From Sphingomonas sediminicola (GTDB lineage Bacteria; Pseudomonadota; Alphaproteobacteria; Sphingomonadales; Sphingomonadaceae), in the NCBI RefSeq assembly GCF_014489515.1, contig NZ_CP060782.1:620001-684000 (forward strand): a stretch of 64,000 nt of DNA. The letters are read 5' to 3'. The notes under the pieces are model-generated. The model had not been told where the DNA came from. It did no database searches and worked only from the letters and a program-made list of their open reading frames with translations. Both the position numbers and the translations under genes were made by a program. This document shows positions 1 through 9,470 of this stretch, one piece after another. Within the stretch, counting starts at the first letter, position 1; every line of letters begins with the position of its first letter.

Positions 1-969
1 CCAGCAGGGTGAGCTGGTAGTCGATCTCCCGCCTTTTCTCGCTGAGCAGACGCTCGAGCAAAGGGTCCTCGAGGCGCGACAGGTCGATCTCGTAAAGCTC
101 GCGCTTGGCGATGTCCGGGTCGACCGTCAGCGGCCGGTAGCGGAACTTGGGCGGCTTCTCTTCACATTGGGCGAAGAAGCGCGCCATCGCGTCCTGCGAG
201 TTGATCGGCGACAGCGACAGCAGGAAATCGAAGCTGTTGGCGATGTTGTCGAGCTTCCGGTCCGCCTCCAGGGCGGCCTTGAGGAATGCACTTCGTCCGA
301 GTGAACGATGGTGCAGCGGCGGCGAGGATCCAGCGGCTGCCATATAGGCCGCGGCGGAGCGAAGGATCGCATCGGTTAGTGCGATCGCAAGGTCGTGGGT
401 CAGCTGCGGATAGAGAGTGCCATCGGGCGCCCGGTGGATTTGGGGAATACACAGGTGGATGCGATCTGTGTGGTCCAGCTCCCCGAACAGACTGTGTTTA
501 AGGTGGGCCGCCTTCACGTCCGGATGGCGCAGCTCGACCTTGATCTTCTCGATAGCCTTCGAAAGCGTGTTGAAGGCGACCCGCGCCCCCTTGCTTCCGG
601 AATGCCCCACGCAAACATCGAAGTCGGGGAGCCGGGGGAATCCTCCGCGTGCGGTTTCCAGTCTTCGTCGGCAAGCTCGAAAACGATGACCGGGCCGAGC
701 TTTTCCCGGATGGCTGGAAGAACGGCATCGAGCGCCGCACGCGCCTCCGCATCTTCATCCGGAGACCAGATCAGATAGGAGGGACTGTTCATCGCCATCC
801 GGCGGGCAATGCCGTTTTCGGGGTCCGATGAGCGGTGGAGGACAATGAAGGGCAGCCAGCGGTCGAGGTGGATGCGGCCGGCTTCGCCGACTTTCTTGCG
901 CAACTCGCCACGGGGCCCGAAGCTCGCGAACCCGTCGGACGCCAGGCGGAGGGCGGCGCTGCCTGTCAT
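1..969 (-). CDS. QEGLA-motif / DUF1704-type protein, N-terminal part (partial, one frameshift)
   Basis: The gene runs off the left edge of the window. Frame-corrected text reads from a start at 969 through a hydrophobic segment (HLDRWLPFIVLHRS) to SLGRSAFLKAALEADRKLD and, near the edge, LEDPLLERLLSEKRREIDYQ, which resembles the entry to the DUF1704 (flavohaemoglobin-expression-modulating QEGLA) domain. One frameshift at the G run 626-629 is repaired by adding one G. Its start overlaps the stop of the upstream N-formylglutamate amidohydrolase (ATGA, 966-969), a pairing known for this family. The biochemical role is unknown and the QEGLA motif itself lies outside the window, so the family call is moderate. 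Confidence 0.58.
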
Positions 970-1751
970 CCCAACAGCCGGTCCGAGGTTTCGGCCATGA
1001 AGGCGACGAAGCGGCGCATTGCGGCAAGCTCGGCGGGGTCCGGCTCACCGGTCCATTCGTCCATGAAGAACTTCTTGAACTCGACCGCGATGGCGCAACC
1101 GCGTTCCGGGTAGCGCTCGTGGACAAAGCGGGTCTGGTTGCCCTTGCCCTGGAAAGCGACGTTCTCGCGGACGTCGAGCTTTCGCCCGTTGAAGTCGAAT
1201 TCCCGCAGGGACTCCATCAGCGGGTCAATCAGGAACGCCCAATGATCGCGCGGCATAGAGAAGGTGCCGATGTTGATGTCGGGTGCGTCTTCCTGCAGCT
1301 GCGGAGCGCCGTCGGGCCCGTCGCGCCGGTGGTTGTAGCTGTGGATGTCGAGCAGAACGAAGCGAGGGTGGTGTTCCGCGACGCCGTCGAGCATCTCACC
1401 CAGCTGTCGGTAATAGTCGGCGTGCAGGTCGAGCGATCGTTGGACCAGGCCGTCATCGGGCTGTCCGGGCTTCCAGAGCTCAAGGCCCCAGCATTGGTCA
1501 GGCGTGCAATAGACGGCGCCCTCCGCCGGACGGTTGAGGTCGAACTCGAAGCGCGAGCGATGGACGATTGTGTGCGCGGGCACGTCTAACACGGCCTGCC
1601 CGGTGAACGGATCTTCCTCGCGCAGCCGTTCGGCATCGCCGAGCGCTACGGCCTCCGAGATTTCCGGCCGGAGGTCGTGCCCGTCATGGATCGCGGTCGC
1701 GACGATGCGGCCCGGCCCAGGCCGAATTGTCCAAGGTTCTGTAGCTTCCAT
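966..1751 (-). CDS. N-formylglutamate amidohydrolase family protein
   Basis: A 261-residue cytoplasmic protein of the N-formylglutamate amidohydrolase (FGase/HutG2-like) family, which hydrolyses N-formyl-L-glutamate to glutamate and formate. Visible hallmarks are the N-terminal IVATAIHDGH segment, the ENVAFQGKGNQTRFVHERYP region and AIAVEFKKFFMDEW near the C-terminus, with LLDIHSYNHRR in the middle as a probable zinc-site element. No hut genes are in view, so a role in histidine breakdown is not supported by context. It is coupled by a 4-base overlap to the QEGLA-type gene downstream, which suggests the two work together in another formyl-amino-acid or peptide-related process. Start at 1751 is the only ATG that includes the N-terminal motif. 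Confidence 0.82.
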   Translation of the reverse strand: MEATEPWTIRPGPGRIVATAIHDGHDLRPEISEAVALGDAERLREEDPFTGQAVLDVPAHTIVHRSRFEFDLNRPAEGAVYCTPDQCWGLELWKPGQPDDGLVQRSLDLHADYYRQLGEMLDGVAEHHPRFVLLDIHSYNHRRDGPDGAPQLQEDAPDINIGTFSMPRDHWAFLIDPLMESLREFDFNGRKLDVRENVAFQGKGNQTRFVHERYPERGCAIAVEFKKFFMDEWTGEPDPAELAAMRRFVAFMAETSDRLLG

Positions 1752-1980
1752 TGGTGTGAAAGCGCATGGACCCTGCGTGAGTTTCCTAGGACGTCAGTCG
1801 GTGATGAACTCGTAGGCGTCGCCTTCACCGCGACGGGCGTTGATTCCGCGAGCGCGGCGGGACCCCGCATCTCCCGTAAATCCTCACCCGGCTGCCACGC
1901 CGTTTCGCGCACTGGAAGCATGAAGTCGGCTGTTGGTCGAAAGCCGGCTGTGCTCGAGGCAATTGTGACTAGCATCGCCC

Positions 1981-4047
1981 ATGACCAAGCTCGACAGACG
2001 CTCGTTCATTGCCTCCGCAAGCGCGCTCGGCGCAACGCTCGCTTGGGCAAAAACCGCCGCCGCGAAATCGCGCACAAACTGGACCGAACGGCGCGATCTC
2101 TATCCGGATGGCGTCGCCTCGGGTGACCCGGACGATCGTAGTGTCATCCTGTGGACGAGACGTCCGTTCGAGAGCGGCGATCGGCACCTCCTGGTTGCCG
2201 AAGTCGCGCTCGATCCCGACTTCAAGCGGGTCGTCTCGACGGCGCGCGCGCCGGTGCTCGCCGAATCCGACTGGACCTGTCGCGTGCTCGCTGCGGGGCT
2301 GAGGCCTGCGACCGTCTACTGGTATCGCTTCACCGATGAGAGCGGTGCCGGAAGCCGCATCGGCCGGACGATCACTGCGCCGACCGACGACGACGCTCGT
2401 GCCGTGAGCTTCGCCTTCGTCTCCTGCCAGAGCGTCAACGAGGGCGCTCAGAACGCCTATCGCCGGATGATCTGGGAGGACGAGCGAAAGCCAGAAGCCG
2501 AGCGCCTCGGCTTCGTCCTCCACCTTGGCGATTTCATCTACGAAGTCGTCGAATATCCGGAAGAGGTGGCGCACCGGTACGGCCGGACCGTCTACGACAT
2601 CGGAAAGATCCCGAATTCGCGGAAAGTTTACAACTTCCACGTTCCGACCGATCTCGCTGGCTATCGCGTGGTCTATCAGGCGCACATCCGCGATCCGGAT
2701 ATCCAAGATGCCCGCGCGCATTTCCCGTTCGTCTGCATGGGCGACAATCACGAATTCTCGTGGAAAGGCTACCAGAGCTTCATCCAGTACGACGGCGATC
2801 CCGAGCCTGCGCAGGAGCTGCGCGTCGCCGCAAATCAGGCGTGGTGGGAATATATCCCGTCGCGGGTCCGCAAGGCATCGGGACCGGGTCTCGAGGCGTT
2901 CAAGGGGCCGAAGGTCAAGAACGCGCCAATCACCAAGTTCGACGTTGACGGCCTCGGAGATGAGCCGAACAACGTCGCGGCACTAGCCAGCATGACCGCC
3001 TATCGCGCGCTTCGGTACGGTCGAAACGTCGAGCTGATCATCACCGACATGCACGCTTACATGATGAAGGATCCGACCTCTCGCCCGGAGGTCGCGGCGC
3101 TCGACCCTCCGGATTTCCCGAACATGTTCCCGCAAGACATCTTGGAAGTGCTGGACGGCGGAACTGTGTTCAACGGCGGCAAGCCACCTGAAGTCATCAT
3201 GGTGGGCGACAAGGCGGTCCCGAATTTCCGCAAGGACGAGCCGCCGATGACCTTGCTTGGGCGGCAGCAGAAGGCTTGGTTCAAGAGCAAGCTCGCGGAG
3301 TCCAAAGCGACCTGGAAAATCTGGGCGGCGACGAACGGCACGCTCGACTTCCGCGCCGATCCGCAGAACCTTCCACCCGGGCTTGCGACGAAGCCGTGGC
3401 CGAGCACCGGCTACGCCTGCTCCGGCGGAGGCGACATGAGCGGCAGCTACCACGAGCGGGCAGAGCTCTACGACTTCGTCCGCGACCGGAAAATCGGCGG
3501 GCTGGTCACCGTGTCGGGCGACCGCCACAGTTTTTGGGCCGGTTATTCGGCCAAGGCGCTTCCGCCGCAGAAGTTCGAGCCGATTGGTATCGCATTCATC
3601 ACCGGTTCCATCTCCGCGCCGGGCATGGCGGAAGCGATGGAATATGGCCTCAAGAAGCATCCGCTGCGGCCGTTGTTCGCCGTCCAGCGGGAAGGAGGCA
3701 GGTACGAAGCGACCTGCAATCTGACGCTGAAACGGGGCGTCCGCAGCGCGCTCGAATATGCGAAGTCGGGTGACATCGAGACGGCTCGCCGCCTGACTAA
3801 TCCCGACAATGCGCCGCACCTCGAGTTCATCGACATGGGCGGCCACGGTTATTCAGTCGTCACCGCAACGACCGACAGGGTGCAGACCGAGTTCGTCTGC
3901 ATTCCGCGTCCAGTCACTCGCGCGACCACGCCCGACGGCGGTCCGCTTCGCTATCGCGTCCGGCACACGGCGGATTTGTGGAAGTCGGGGGAACGGCCTC
4001 GGCTGAAGCAGGAAGTGATCGAGGGCGATCCCTCGCTGTCGATCTAG
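1981..4047 (+). CDS. phoD: PhoD-like alkaline phosphatase, Tat-exported
   Basis: A 688-residue metallophosphoesterase of the PhoD family, expected to release phosphate from phosphodiesters or monoesters in the periplasm. The N-terminus has a twin-arginine signal (DRRSFIASASA) followed by a hydrophobic stretch and AKTAAA, so folded export by Tat is likely. Family landmarks in order: the PhoD N-terminal domain (DGVASGDPDDRSVILWTR), FVSCQS, LHLGDFIYE, GDNHEFSWKGY and SGDRHSFWAGY near residue 512, which supply metal ligands. The frame is unbroken over 2 kb. It converges on the M15-type gene. Substrate preference cannot be read from sequence. Confidence 0.88.
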   Translation: MTKLDRRSFIASASALGATLAWAKTAAAKSRTNWTERRDLYPDGVASGDPDDRSVILWTRRPFESGDRHLLVAEVALDPDFKRVVSTARAPVLAESDWTCRVLAAGLRPATVYWYRFTDESGAGSRIGRTITAPTDDDARAVSFAFVSCQSVNEGAQNAYRRMIWEDERKPEAERLGFVLHLGDFIYEVVEYPEEVAHRYGRTVYDIGKIPNSRKVYNFHVPTDLAGYRVVYQAHIRDPDIQDARAHFPFVCMGDNHEFSWKGYQSFIQYDGDPEPAQELRVAANQAWWEYIPSRVRKASGPGLEAFKGPKVKNAPITKFDVDGLGDEPNNVAALASMTAYRALRYGRNVELIITDMHAYMMKDPTSRPEVAALDPPDFPNMFPQDILEVLDGGTVFNGGKPPEVIMVGDKAVPNFRKDEPPMTLLGRQQKAWFKSKLAESKATWKIWAATNGTLDFRADPQNLPPGLATKPWPSTGYACSGGGDMSGSYHERAELYDFVRDRKIGGLVTVSGDRHSFWAGYSAKALPPQKFEPIGIAFITGSISAPGMAEAMEYGLKKHPLRPLFAVQREGGRYEATCNLTLKRGVRSALEYAKSGDIETARRLTNPDNAPHLEFIDMGGHGYSVVTATTDRVQTEFVCIPRPVTRATTPDGGPLRYRVRHTADLWKSGERPRLKQEVIEGDPSLSI

Positions 4048-4050
4048 CGA

Positions 4051-4557
4051 CTAGCGTTCCGCAAGCTGCGGCGGCGGAAGGTCGATCCGCAGCGTGCCGT
4101 GATCGTCGGCAAGGATTTCCGGATATTTCGGCTTCTCGGGCTGCTTCACCATCGCCGCGGCGACCGTCACTTCAGGCTGAATCGGTACGATCGAGGTGTT
4201 TGCGAACGCGAAATGGCTGTGGTCGCCCTCATCGAGGGATTCCACCATCACATAGCCCGCGCGCTGGAGGGCGGCGGCGATCATGCCGTGAGTCACGCCC
4301 GGCTTGCGGGCGACATCGATCGCGCGGCCCTGCAGGTGATAGCTGTTGGCGACGCCGCCAACCTGGCGATTGTGCTCGACGCTCCGATAGATGCTCGTGA
4401 TCGCGCCGAAGCTTGCGGCAACCGCGGCGGCCTTCGAGACGTCGAGGCGCGCTTGAGGCGGCGCCGGGACATCCGACGGCCTTGCAGCTAGTGCTGGCGA
4501 TGCCATGGCCGCAACGGCCCACAGGCAAGCGGATAGCCGGTACATCAGACTCGTCAC
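4051..4557 (-). CDS. Secreted M15-type D-Ala-D-Ala carboxypeptidase-like protein
   Basis: A 168-residue exported protein with a signal peptide (about residues 1-25, ending ALAA). The core contains NSYHLQGRAID, giving His74 and Asp81, and DHSHFAF with His113/His115, the zinc-binding HxxxxxxD...HxH arrangement of M15/VanY-like peptidoglycan peptidases. It is therefore probably a periplasmic zinc peptidase acting on cell-wall peptides. It is shorter than full VanY proteins but matches the compact M15_3 group. It lies 3 bases from the convergent phoD stop and 99 bases downstream of the oxygenase gene, both on the minus strand. Confidence 0.75.
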   Translation of the reverse strand: MTSLMYRLSACLWAVAAMASPALAARPSDVPAPPQARLDVSKAAAVAASFGAITSIYRSVEHNRQVGGVANSYHLQGRAIDVARKPGVTHGMIAAALQRAGYVMVESLDEGDHSHFAFANTSIVPIQPEVTVAAAMVKQPEKPKYPEILADDHGTLRIDLPPPQLAER

Positions 4558-4656
4558 CGTCCTGCTTCGCGGAAGCGGGCGGAATGACCCTCGACGGCGC
4601 CTGAGTCCATGCCGTTATATGGTGGCTCGTCCCGAAGTGGGACGAAACGTTGAAAA

Positions 4657-5604
4657 TCAGACCAGCTTGATCTCGCGCAGACGCTCTTTGAGATATTCGT
4701 CCGCAGTGATCGGAGGCCACTTGGGCTGCTCGCCGGCCGGCACCGTGCCCGGCAGCGGCTCGATCAGGTAATCCGAGCGGAAGTGCAGAAAGAAGGGCAT
4801 CGAATAGCGCGCATGGCTAGCGCGATCAGGCTGCGGATTGACCACGCGGTGCGAGGTTGAGCGCAGGCGCCCGTTGGTCAGCCGCTGGAGCATGTCGCCA
4901 ATGTTGATCACCAACTCGCCTGGCTTCGGCGACACCGGGATCCAGCGACCGTCCTTGGTCAGCAGCTCGAGGCCCGCTTCCTCGGCTCCGAGCAGGAGAG
5001 TGATCGTGTTGATATCCTCATGCGCACCGGCTCGGATGTGGTTGCCGGTCGGCTCGCTCTGCGGCGGATAGTGGAGAGCGCGCAGGATCGAATTTCCGTC
5101 GCGAACCGTGTCGGCGAAATAGTCCTCGTCGATCTTCAGGTAGCGAGCGATCGCGCGAAGCACCTTTAGACCGGTGCGATCGAAGGTCGCGTAGAGTTCG
5201 CTGAACGTGTCCTTGAAGCTCGGAACTTCCGATGGCCAGACGTTGTCCGGCATGTGCCCGCGGAACTTGTGCCCCTCCGGCAGGTCCCGGCCGACGTGCC
5301 AGAATTCCTTGAGGTCGTGCGCCTTGGCGCCCTTGGCGGTCTCGATCCCGAACGGCGTGTAGCCGCGCTGCCCGCCGCCGTCGGTCAGAAAATACTTCTT
5401 CTTCGTCTCTTCCGGCAGGGCGAAGAAAGCCTTCGCCTTCTCCTCGGCGCGATGGATGAGCTCGTCGGGTATGCCATGGTCGGCGATGATCGCGAACCCG
5501 TAATCCTCGAAGCTGCGGCCGAGCTTCTTGGCGAATTCGTCGGGGTTGCGATCGGCGTCCTTCAGCGACACGGACGCGATCTGGTCGGCAGTAATGGTGG
5601 CCAT
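4657..5604 (-). CDS. Isopenicillin N synthase-like 2-oxoglutarate/Fe(II) dioxygenase
   Basis: A 315-residue cytoplasmic non-haem iron oxygenase of the isopenicillin-N-synthase-like family. The N-terminal DIOX_N domain (FGFAIIADHGIP-like region, residues 35-47) precedes a jelly-roll with the iron triad: HED (His195, Asp197) and STSHRV (His252). The co-substrate pocket RYS is at Arg266/Ser268. The actual substrate is unknown; plant and fungal homologues act on many small molecules, and bacterial members of this subfamily are mostly uncharacterised. It sits 98 bases after nupC on the same strand, so it could be read from the nucleoside operon, but the gap weakens that link. Confidence 0.85.
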   Translation of the reverse strand: MATITADQIASVSLKDADRNPDEFAKKLGRSFEDYGFAIIADHGIPDELIHRAEEKAKAFFALPEETKKKYFLTDGGGQRGYTPFGIETAKGAKAHDLKEFWHVGRDLPEGHKFRGHMPDNVWPSEVPSFKDTFSELYATFDRTGLKVLRAIARYLKIDEDYFADTVRDGNSILRALHYPPQSEPTGNHIRAGAHEDINTITLLLGAEEAGLELLTKDGRWIPVSPKPGELVINIGDMLQRLTNGRLRSTSHRVVNPQPDRASHARYSMPFFLHFRSDYLIEPLPGTVPAGEQPKWPPITADEYLKERLREIKLV

Positions 5605-5702
5605 GATTGTCCTCTAAACTCCAATGCGGCCGAAGCGAAGCAGTGCGGAACGGCGGCGTAATGCTGAATTGCGTCGCTTCCCGTGCTCCGCGTTGACGAA
5701 GA

Positions 5703-6948
5703 TCAAGGAAGCATCAGGCTCGCGAGCGCGGCGCTCATCAGGTTCGCGAGAGAACCGGCCAGCAGGGCGCGGATGCCGAGCCTTGCGATCACGGGGCGCT
5801 GGTTCGGAGCCAGGCCGCCGGTCACCGCCATCTGGATTGCGATCGAACTGAAGTTTGCGAAGCCGCAGAGCGCAAAGGTCACGATCGCCCGGCTGCGGTC
5901 GTTGAGCACAGCGGCGTTCATCTGGCCGAGATCGATGAAGGCGACGAACTCGTTGAGCACCAGCTTCGTGCCGAACAGGCCGCCGGCCGCGTTCGCCTGT
6001 TCCCACGGAACGCCGATCAGGAACATGATCGGCTGGAACAGATAGCCGACGATCCGCTGGAAGCTGAGGTCCGGAATCCCGACCATGTTGCCAAGCCCGC
6101 CGAGCAGGCCGTTGGCGAGCGCGACGAGGGCGACGAACGCGAGCACCATTGCGCCGACGGCGACGGCGAGCTTCACGCCCGTCTGAGCGCCCTGGGCCGC
6201 GGCCATGATAATGTTGGCCGGCTTCACGCCCTCTTCGAACGTTTCCGCCACGTCGACGTTCGCGTCTTCCGCGGTTTCACTGTCGCCAAGCTCGTCCGGC
6301 ATGATGATCTTGGCCATCAGGATTCCACCCGGGCGGACATAAAGGCCGCCGCGAGGAGGTAGGGCAGGTAGCTCTGGCCGAGCAGGCTCGCGTAGGCGGC
6401 GAGGATGGTCCCGGCGACGCCGGCCATGCCGACGCACATGACCGTGAACAGCCGCGACGGGGCAGGGCCGCGAGATACGGGCGAACCACCAGCGGCGATT
6501 CCGACTGGCCGACGAAGATGTTGGCCGCAGCGCTCAAGCTTTCGACGCGGCTGATGCCGGTCACCCAGCCGATCGCCCCGCCGACCCAGCGGACGATCCG
6601 CTGCATGATGCCGAGATAGTAGAGGATCGCGACGAGGCTCGCGAAGAAGATGATCACCGGCAGAGCGGCGATCGCGAAGGTGTTGGCGAGGGGGTTGCTC
6701 GCGCTCGGGCCGAACAGGAATTCGGTGCCCCTGTTCGCATAGCCGAGTAGGTTCGCGACGCCTGCAGAGAGCGAATGGATCCCGGCGCGCCCCCAGCTGG
6801 TCCAAAGCACGAGCCACGCAATCGTAGCTTGCAGCGCGAACGCAGCGCCGACGACGCGCAGGCGGATCGCCTTGCGGTTGGACGACAACAGAAACGCGAT
6901 GGCCAGGATCGCCGCGATCCCGGCGATGCTCATCAGATTCTGATTCAC
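5703..6948 (-). CDS. nupC: NupC-type concentrative nucleoside transporter (two frameshifts)
   Basis: An inner-membrane CNT-family nucleoside symporter of about 415 residues after correction. A GTG start at 6948 (NQNLMSIAGIAAIL follows) is preceded by a purine-rich site. Family motifs are GQSESPLVVRPYL and AFMSAPGGILMAKI in the middle and LNEFVAFIDLG and LCGFANFSSIAI in the C-terminal half. The reading frame breaks at 6459-6462 (G run) and 6331-6333; adding one G to each restores ALPPSRLFTVM and the canonical AxPGGxxMAK motif exactly, so I treat it as one intact gene. It follows the LOG and adenosine-kinase-like genes and probably imports their substrates. Confidence 0.85.
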
Positions 6949-6982
6949 TAGGCGGCCCCTCCCCAGAGCACCGAAAAAACTC

Positions 6983-7561
6983 TTACCAGACCATGCCTTG
7001 CGTAGCGCGCCCGGCGGCTTCGTCCAGCAATTCCAATGCTTCTTCCGGCGTCGTCGCGACCAGCAACTGCTTCCGGCGCGAAGCGGACAGGAACCCGCTC
7101 TCGGTTGCATGGTCGATGAACTGGATCATCCCGTCCCAGAAACCGGCAACATTGAGCAGGCAGAACGGCTTGGCGTGATAGCCGAGCGCATTCCAGCTCC
7201 ACGCTTCGAATAATTCGTCAAAGGTACCGATGCCGCCTGGCAGCGCGATGAAGGCGTCGGCGAGGTCGGTCATCTTCGCTTTGCGCTCATGCATGTTGGG
7301 CACGCGGAAAAGCTCGCTGATACCCGTGTGTGCGACTTCAAGATCGACCAGCGCATCCGGGATGACCCCGTATACGTGGCCGCCGAGCTCGAGCACGCTG
7401 TCGGCGATCAGTCCCATCAGGCCCAGCCTGCCGCCACCGTAAACGAGGTCGACACCCTGGTTGACCATCGCCGCGGCGGTCGCACGCGTCGCGTCCGCGA
7501 AAAGGGGATCGGTCCCCGGCGCCGAACCGCAATAGACTGCGAGGCGCTTCACGTTGTTCAT
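6983..7561 (-). CDS. LOG family protein (nucleoside 5'-monophosphate phosphoribohydrolase)
   Basis: A 192-residue Rossmann-fold protein of the LOG/TIGR00730 family. Members cleave the N-glycosidic bond of AMP or N6-modified AMP to give the base and ribose 5-phosphate. Landmarks are VYCGSAPGTDP at the N-terminus, YGGGRLGLMG, and the catalytic PGGIGTFDELFE motif. The ATG at 7561 overlaps the stop of the upstream kinase (ATGA), so I chose it over the longer upstream extension. Downstream, nupC begins 34 bases later. The context fits purine nucleotide salvage rather than cytokinin signalling. Confidence 0.86.
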   Translation of the reverse strand: MNNVKRLAVYCGSAPGTDPLFADATRATAAAMVNQGVDLVYGGGRLGLMGLIADSVLELGGHVYGVIPDALVDLEVAHTGISELFRVPNMHERKAKMTDLADAFIALPGGIGTFDELFEAWSWNALGYHAKPFCLLNVAGFWDGMIQFIDHATESGFLSASRRKQLLVATTPEEALELLDEAAGRATQGMVW

Positions 7562-8544
7562 AGCTGGACCAGCTCTTTGAGATTCGCTTCCGGCCGCGCA
7601 CCGAAGTGCGAGATGACTTCGGCAGCCGCTTGGGCGCCGGCCTCGAGACAGCGTTCGAGCGGACGTGCCCGGCAACGCGCGGCGAGGAAACCGGCGGCGA
7701 AAAGATCCCCGGCGCCGGTGGTGTCGACCACTTTTTCAACCGGCGCCGCCGGGATCTCGACACGGCTCCCAACCTCGATCGCCATCGCGCCTGCGGGACC
7801 TCGTGTTACGACAAGGGTCGCGACCAATGGCGAGAGCTTGGCGAGTGCGCCATCGAGATCGCCCGCGCCGGCAAGCAGCATGGCTTCGTCCTCGTTGGCG
7901 AACAGCACGTCGACCATCCCCCCGTCGATCATCCCGAGCACGCCTTCCTTTCGGCCGGGGATGCACAGGCTCTCGGACAAGGTGAAGGCCACCGTGCGCC
8001 CGGCCTCATGCGCGATCTGCGCTGCGCGGAGCATTGCGTGGCGTGGGCGCTCGGGACCCCAGAGATAGCCTTCGAGGAAAGTGATCGAGGCGGACCGGAT
8101 CATCTGCTCGTCGAGCCGTTGCGGAGCCAGCTCATGGCTCGCTCCGGGGCACGTGTTCATGGTGCGCTGCGCATCCGGTGTGACCAGGATCAGGCAGCGG
8201 CCGGTCGGAAGGCCATCGCTGATCGGCGGAGTCTCGAAGCGGACTCCGAGCGAAGTCATGTCGTGCGCGAAGATTGCGCCGAGCTGGTCATCCGCGACCT
8301 GGCCGATGAACCCCGCGTCGAGTCCAAGGGCTGCGACTCCCGCCATGCTGTTTGCGGCCGAGCCTCCGCTAATCTCTCGCGCGGGGCCCATCGCCGAATA
8401 CAAAGCTTCAGCCTGTTCCGGGCTCAACAACTGCATTGAGCCCTTGGTGAGTCCGTTCGCGTCGAGGAAGGAATCCTCGCACGTCGCGATCACGTCGACG
8501 ATCGCGTCGCCGATTGCGACAATGTCCAATGCTCCGGGATTCAC
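7558..8544 (-). CDS. PfkB-family adenosine-kinase-like sugar kinase
   Basis: A 328-residue ribokinase/PfkB-fold kinase, probably phosphorylating adenosine or a related nucleoside at the 5' position with ATP. The two PfkB signatures are present: GGSAANSM near residues 60-67 and the anion-hole and catalytic-base motif DTTGAGD at 274-280. Alphaproteobacterial proteins with this profile are usually annotated as adenosine kinase. It is the first gene of a tight minus-strand run with LOG and nupC, which supports nucleoside salvage. It is divergent from the queuosine-precursor transporter gene, with 83 bases between them for both promoters. Confidence 0.82.
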   Translation of the reverse strand: MNPGALDIVAIGDAIVDVIATCEDSFLDANGLTKGSMQLLSPEQAEALYSAMGPAREISGGSAANSMAGVAALGLDAGFIGQVADDQLGAIFAHDMTSLGVRFETPPISDGLPTGRCLILVTPDAQRTMNTCPGASHELAPQRLDEQMIRSASITFLEGYLWGPERPRHAMLRAAQIAHEAGRTVAFTLSESLCIPGRKEGVLGMIDGGMVDVLFANEDEAMLLAGAGDLDGALAKLSPLVATLVVTRGPAGAMAIEVGSRVEIPAAPVEKVVDTTGAGDLFAAGFLAARCRARPLERCLEAGAQAAAEVISHFGARPEANLKELVQL

Positions 8545-8627
8545 GGGGGCGTCGCGTAGCGGCGGCTAAGCCGTTCGGTCAATTGCCGTTCTTGAAGTTC
8601 CGCGCAAACCGGCTAGGCCAACGCGCC

Positions 8628-9294
8628 ATGACGACCGAAGTCCAGGCGGCTGCCAATGCGCCGCAGTCCGCCCGATCAATCCCCTTGTCGCTGTTCGCCT
8701 TCGCCATCTTCTATGGCGGCATGGTCTGCATCGCCGGCGTTCTCGGCAACAAGCAGGTCGCCCTTGGCCCGCTTGCGGTCGAGGCGGGTATTTTCGCCTT
8801 CCTGCTGCTGGTCGTGACGTCGAGCTCGGTTGCCGAGCTTCATGGCCGAGAGACCGCGAACCGGCTGGTGTTGATCGGCTTCATTCCGCTTCTCGTATCG
8901 CTCGCACTCAGCATCATCGTGCTTGCCGTGCCGGCATCGCCCGACATGGCGCCGGACCGCCTCGATGCGTTCAACACGATCATGGGCGGAACGCCGCGGA
9001 TCTGGCTCGGCGGAATCCTCGCCTACGGGATTTCGACGTTCCTCAACGTCACTATCTTCAGCCGCCTGAAGGCGAGGGAAGGGCCAAGCTCCTGTGGCTC
9101 CGCGCGGGATTGCGAGCGTGCTTAGCCAGATCGTGGACACGCTGATCTTTATCACCGTCGCCTTCTACGGTGTGTTCCCGATCGCAGAGCTTTTGATGGG
9201 CCAAATGATCGCCAAAGTCGTTCTATCGGCCGTTCTCGTGCCGCCGGCGGTCTATGCTTTCGTCGCTCTTGGGCGGAGGCTCGACGCCCGCTGA
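8628..9294 (+). CDS. YhhQ-type queuosine precursor transporter (two frameshifts)
   Basis: An integral membrane protein of about 222 residues of the VUT/YhhQ family, which imports queuosine precursors such as preQ0 or preQ1. It has around six hydrophobic segments, with VEAGIFAFLLLVVTSSSVAE and SQIVDTLIFITVAFYG being typical of the family. The frame changes by one between residues about 150 and 160. Adding one G at 9081-9083 and another at 9106-9108 gives EGAKLLWLRAGIASVLSQ, the expected loop. The ATG at 8628 is the first in frame downstream of the divergent kinase promoter. Confidence 0.8.
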
Positions 9295-9470
9295 GGCCCG
9301 CCACGACGGCCTTGGTTTCATGGCGACGTGTCGAATCTACAACAGTCTCCCAGATTCGAGAGTCGGCAGGTTACGGCTGTCATTCCGCTGTCTTAAAGGG
9401 CCCTTAGCGGCGGGGGTCGCACCAAGGCGTAAGCCTCGGGTCTGCAAGTTCATTTTTCATCGGGTCTTAC

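Noticed and set aside
1794-1975. Possible broken minus-strand small gene ending RGINARRGEGDAYEFITD
   Set aside because: The tail looks protein-like and could be joined to an upstream start by one added G, but there is no recognisable family and no good ribosome site, so the evidence is too thin for a feature.
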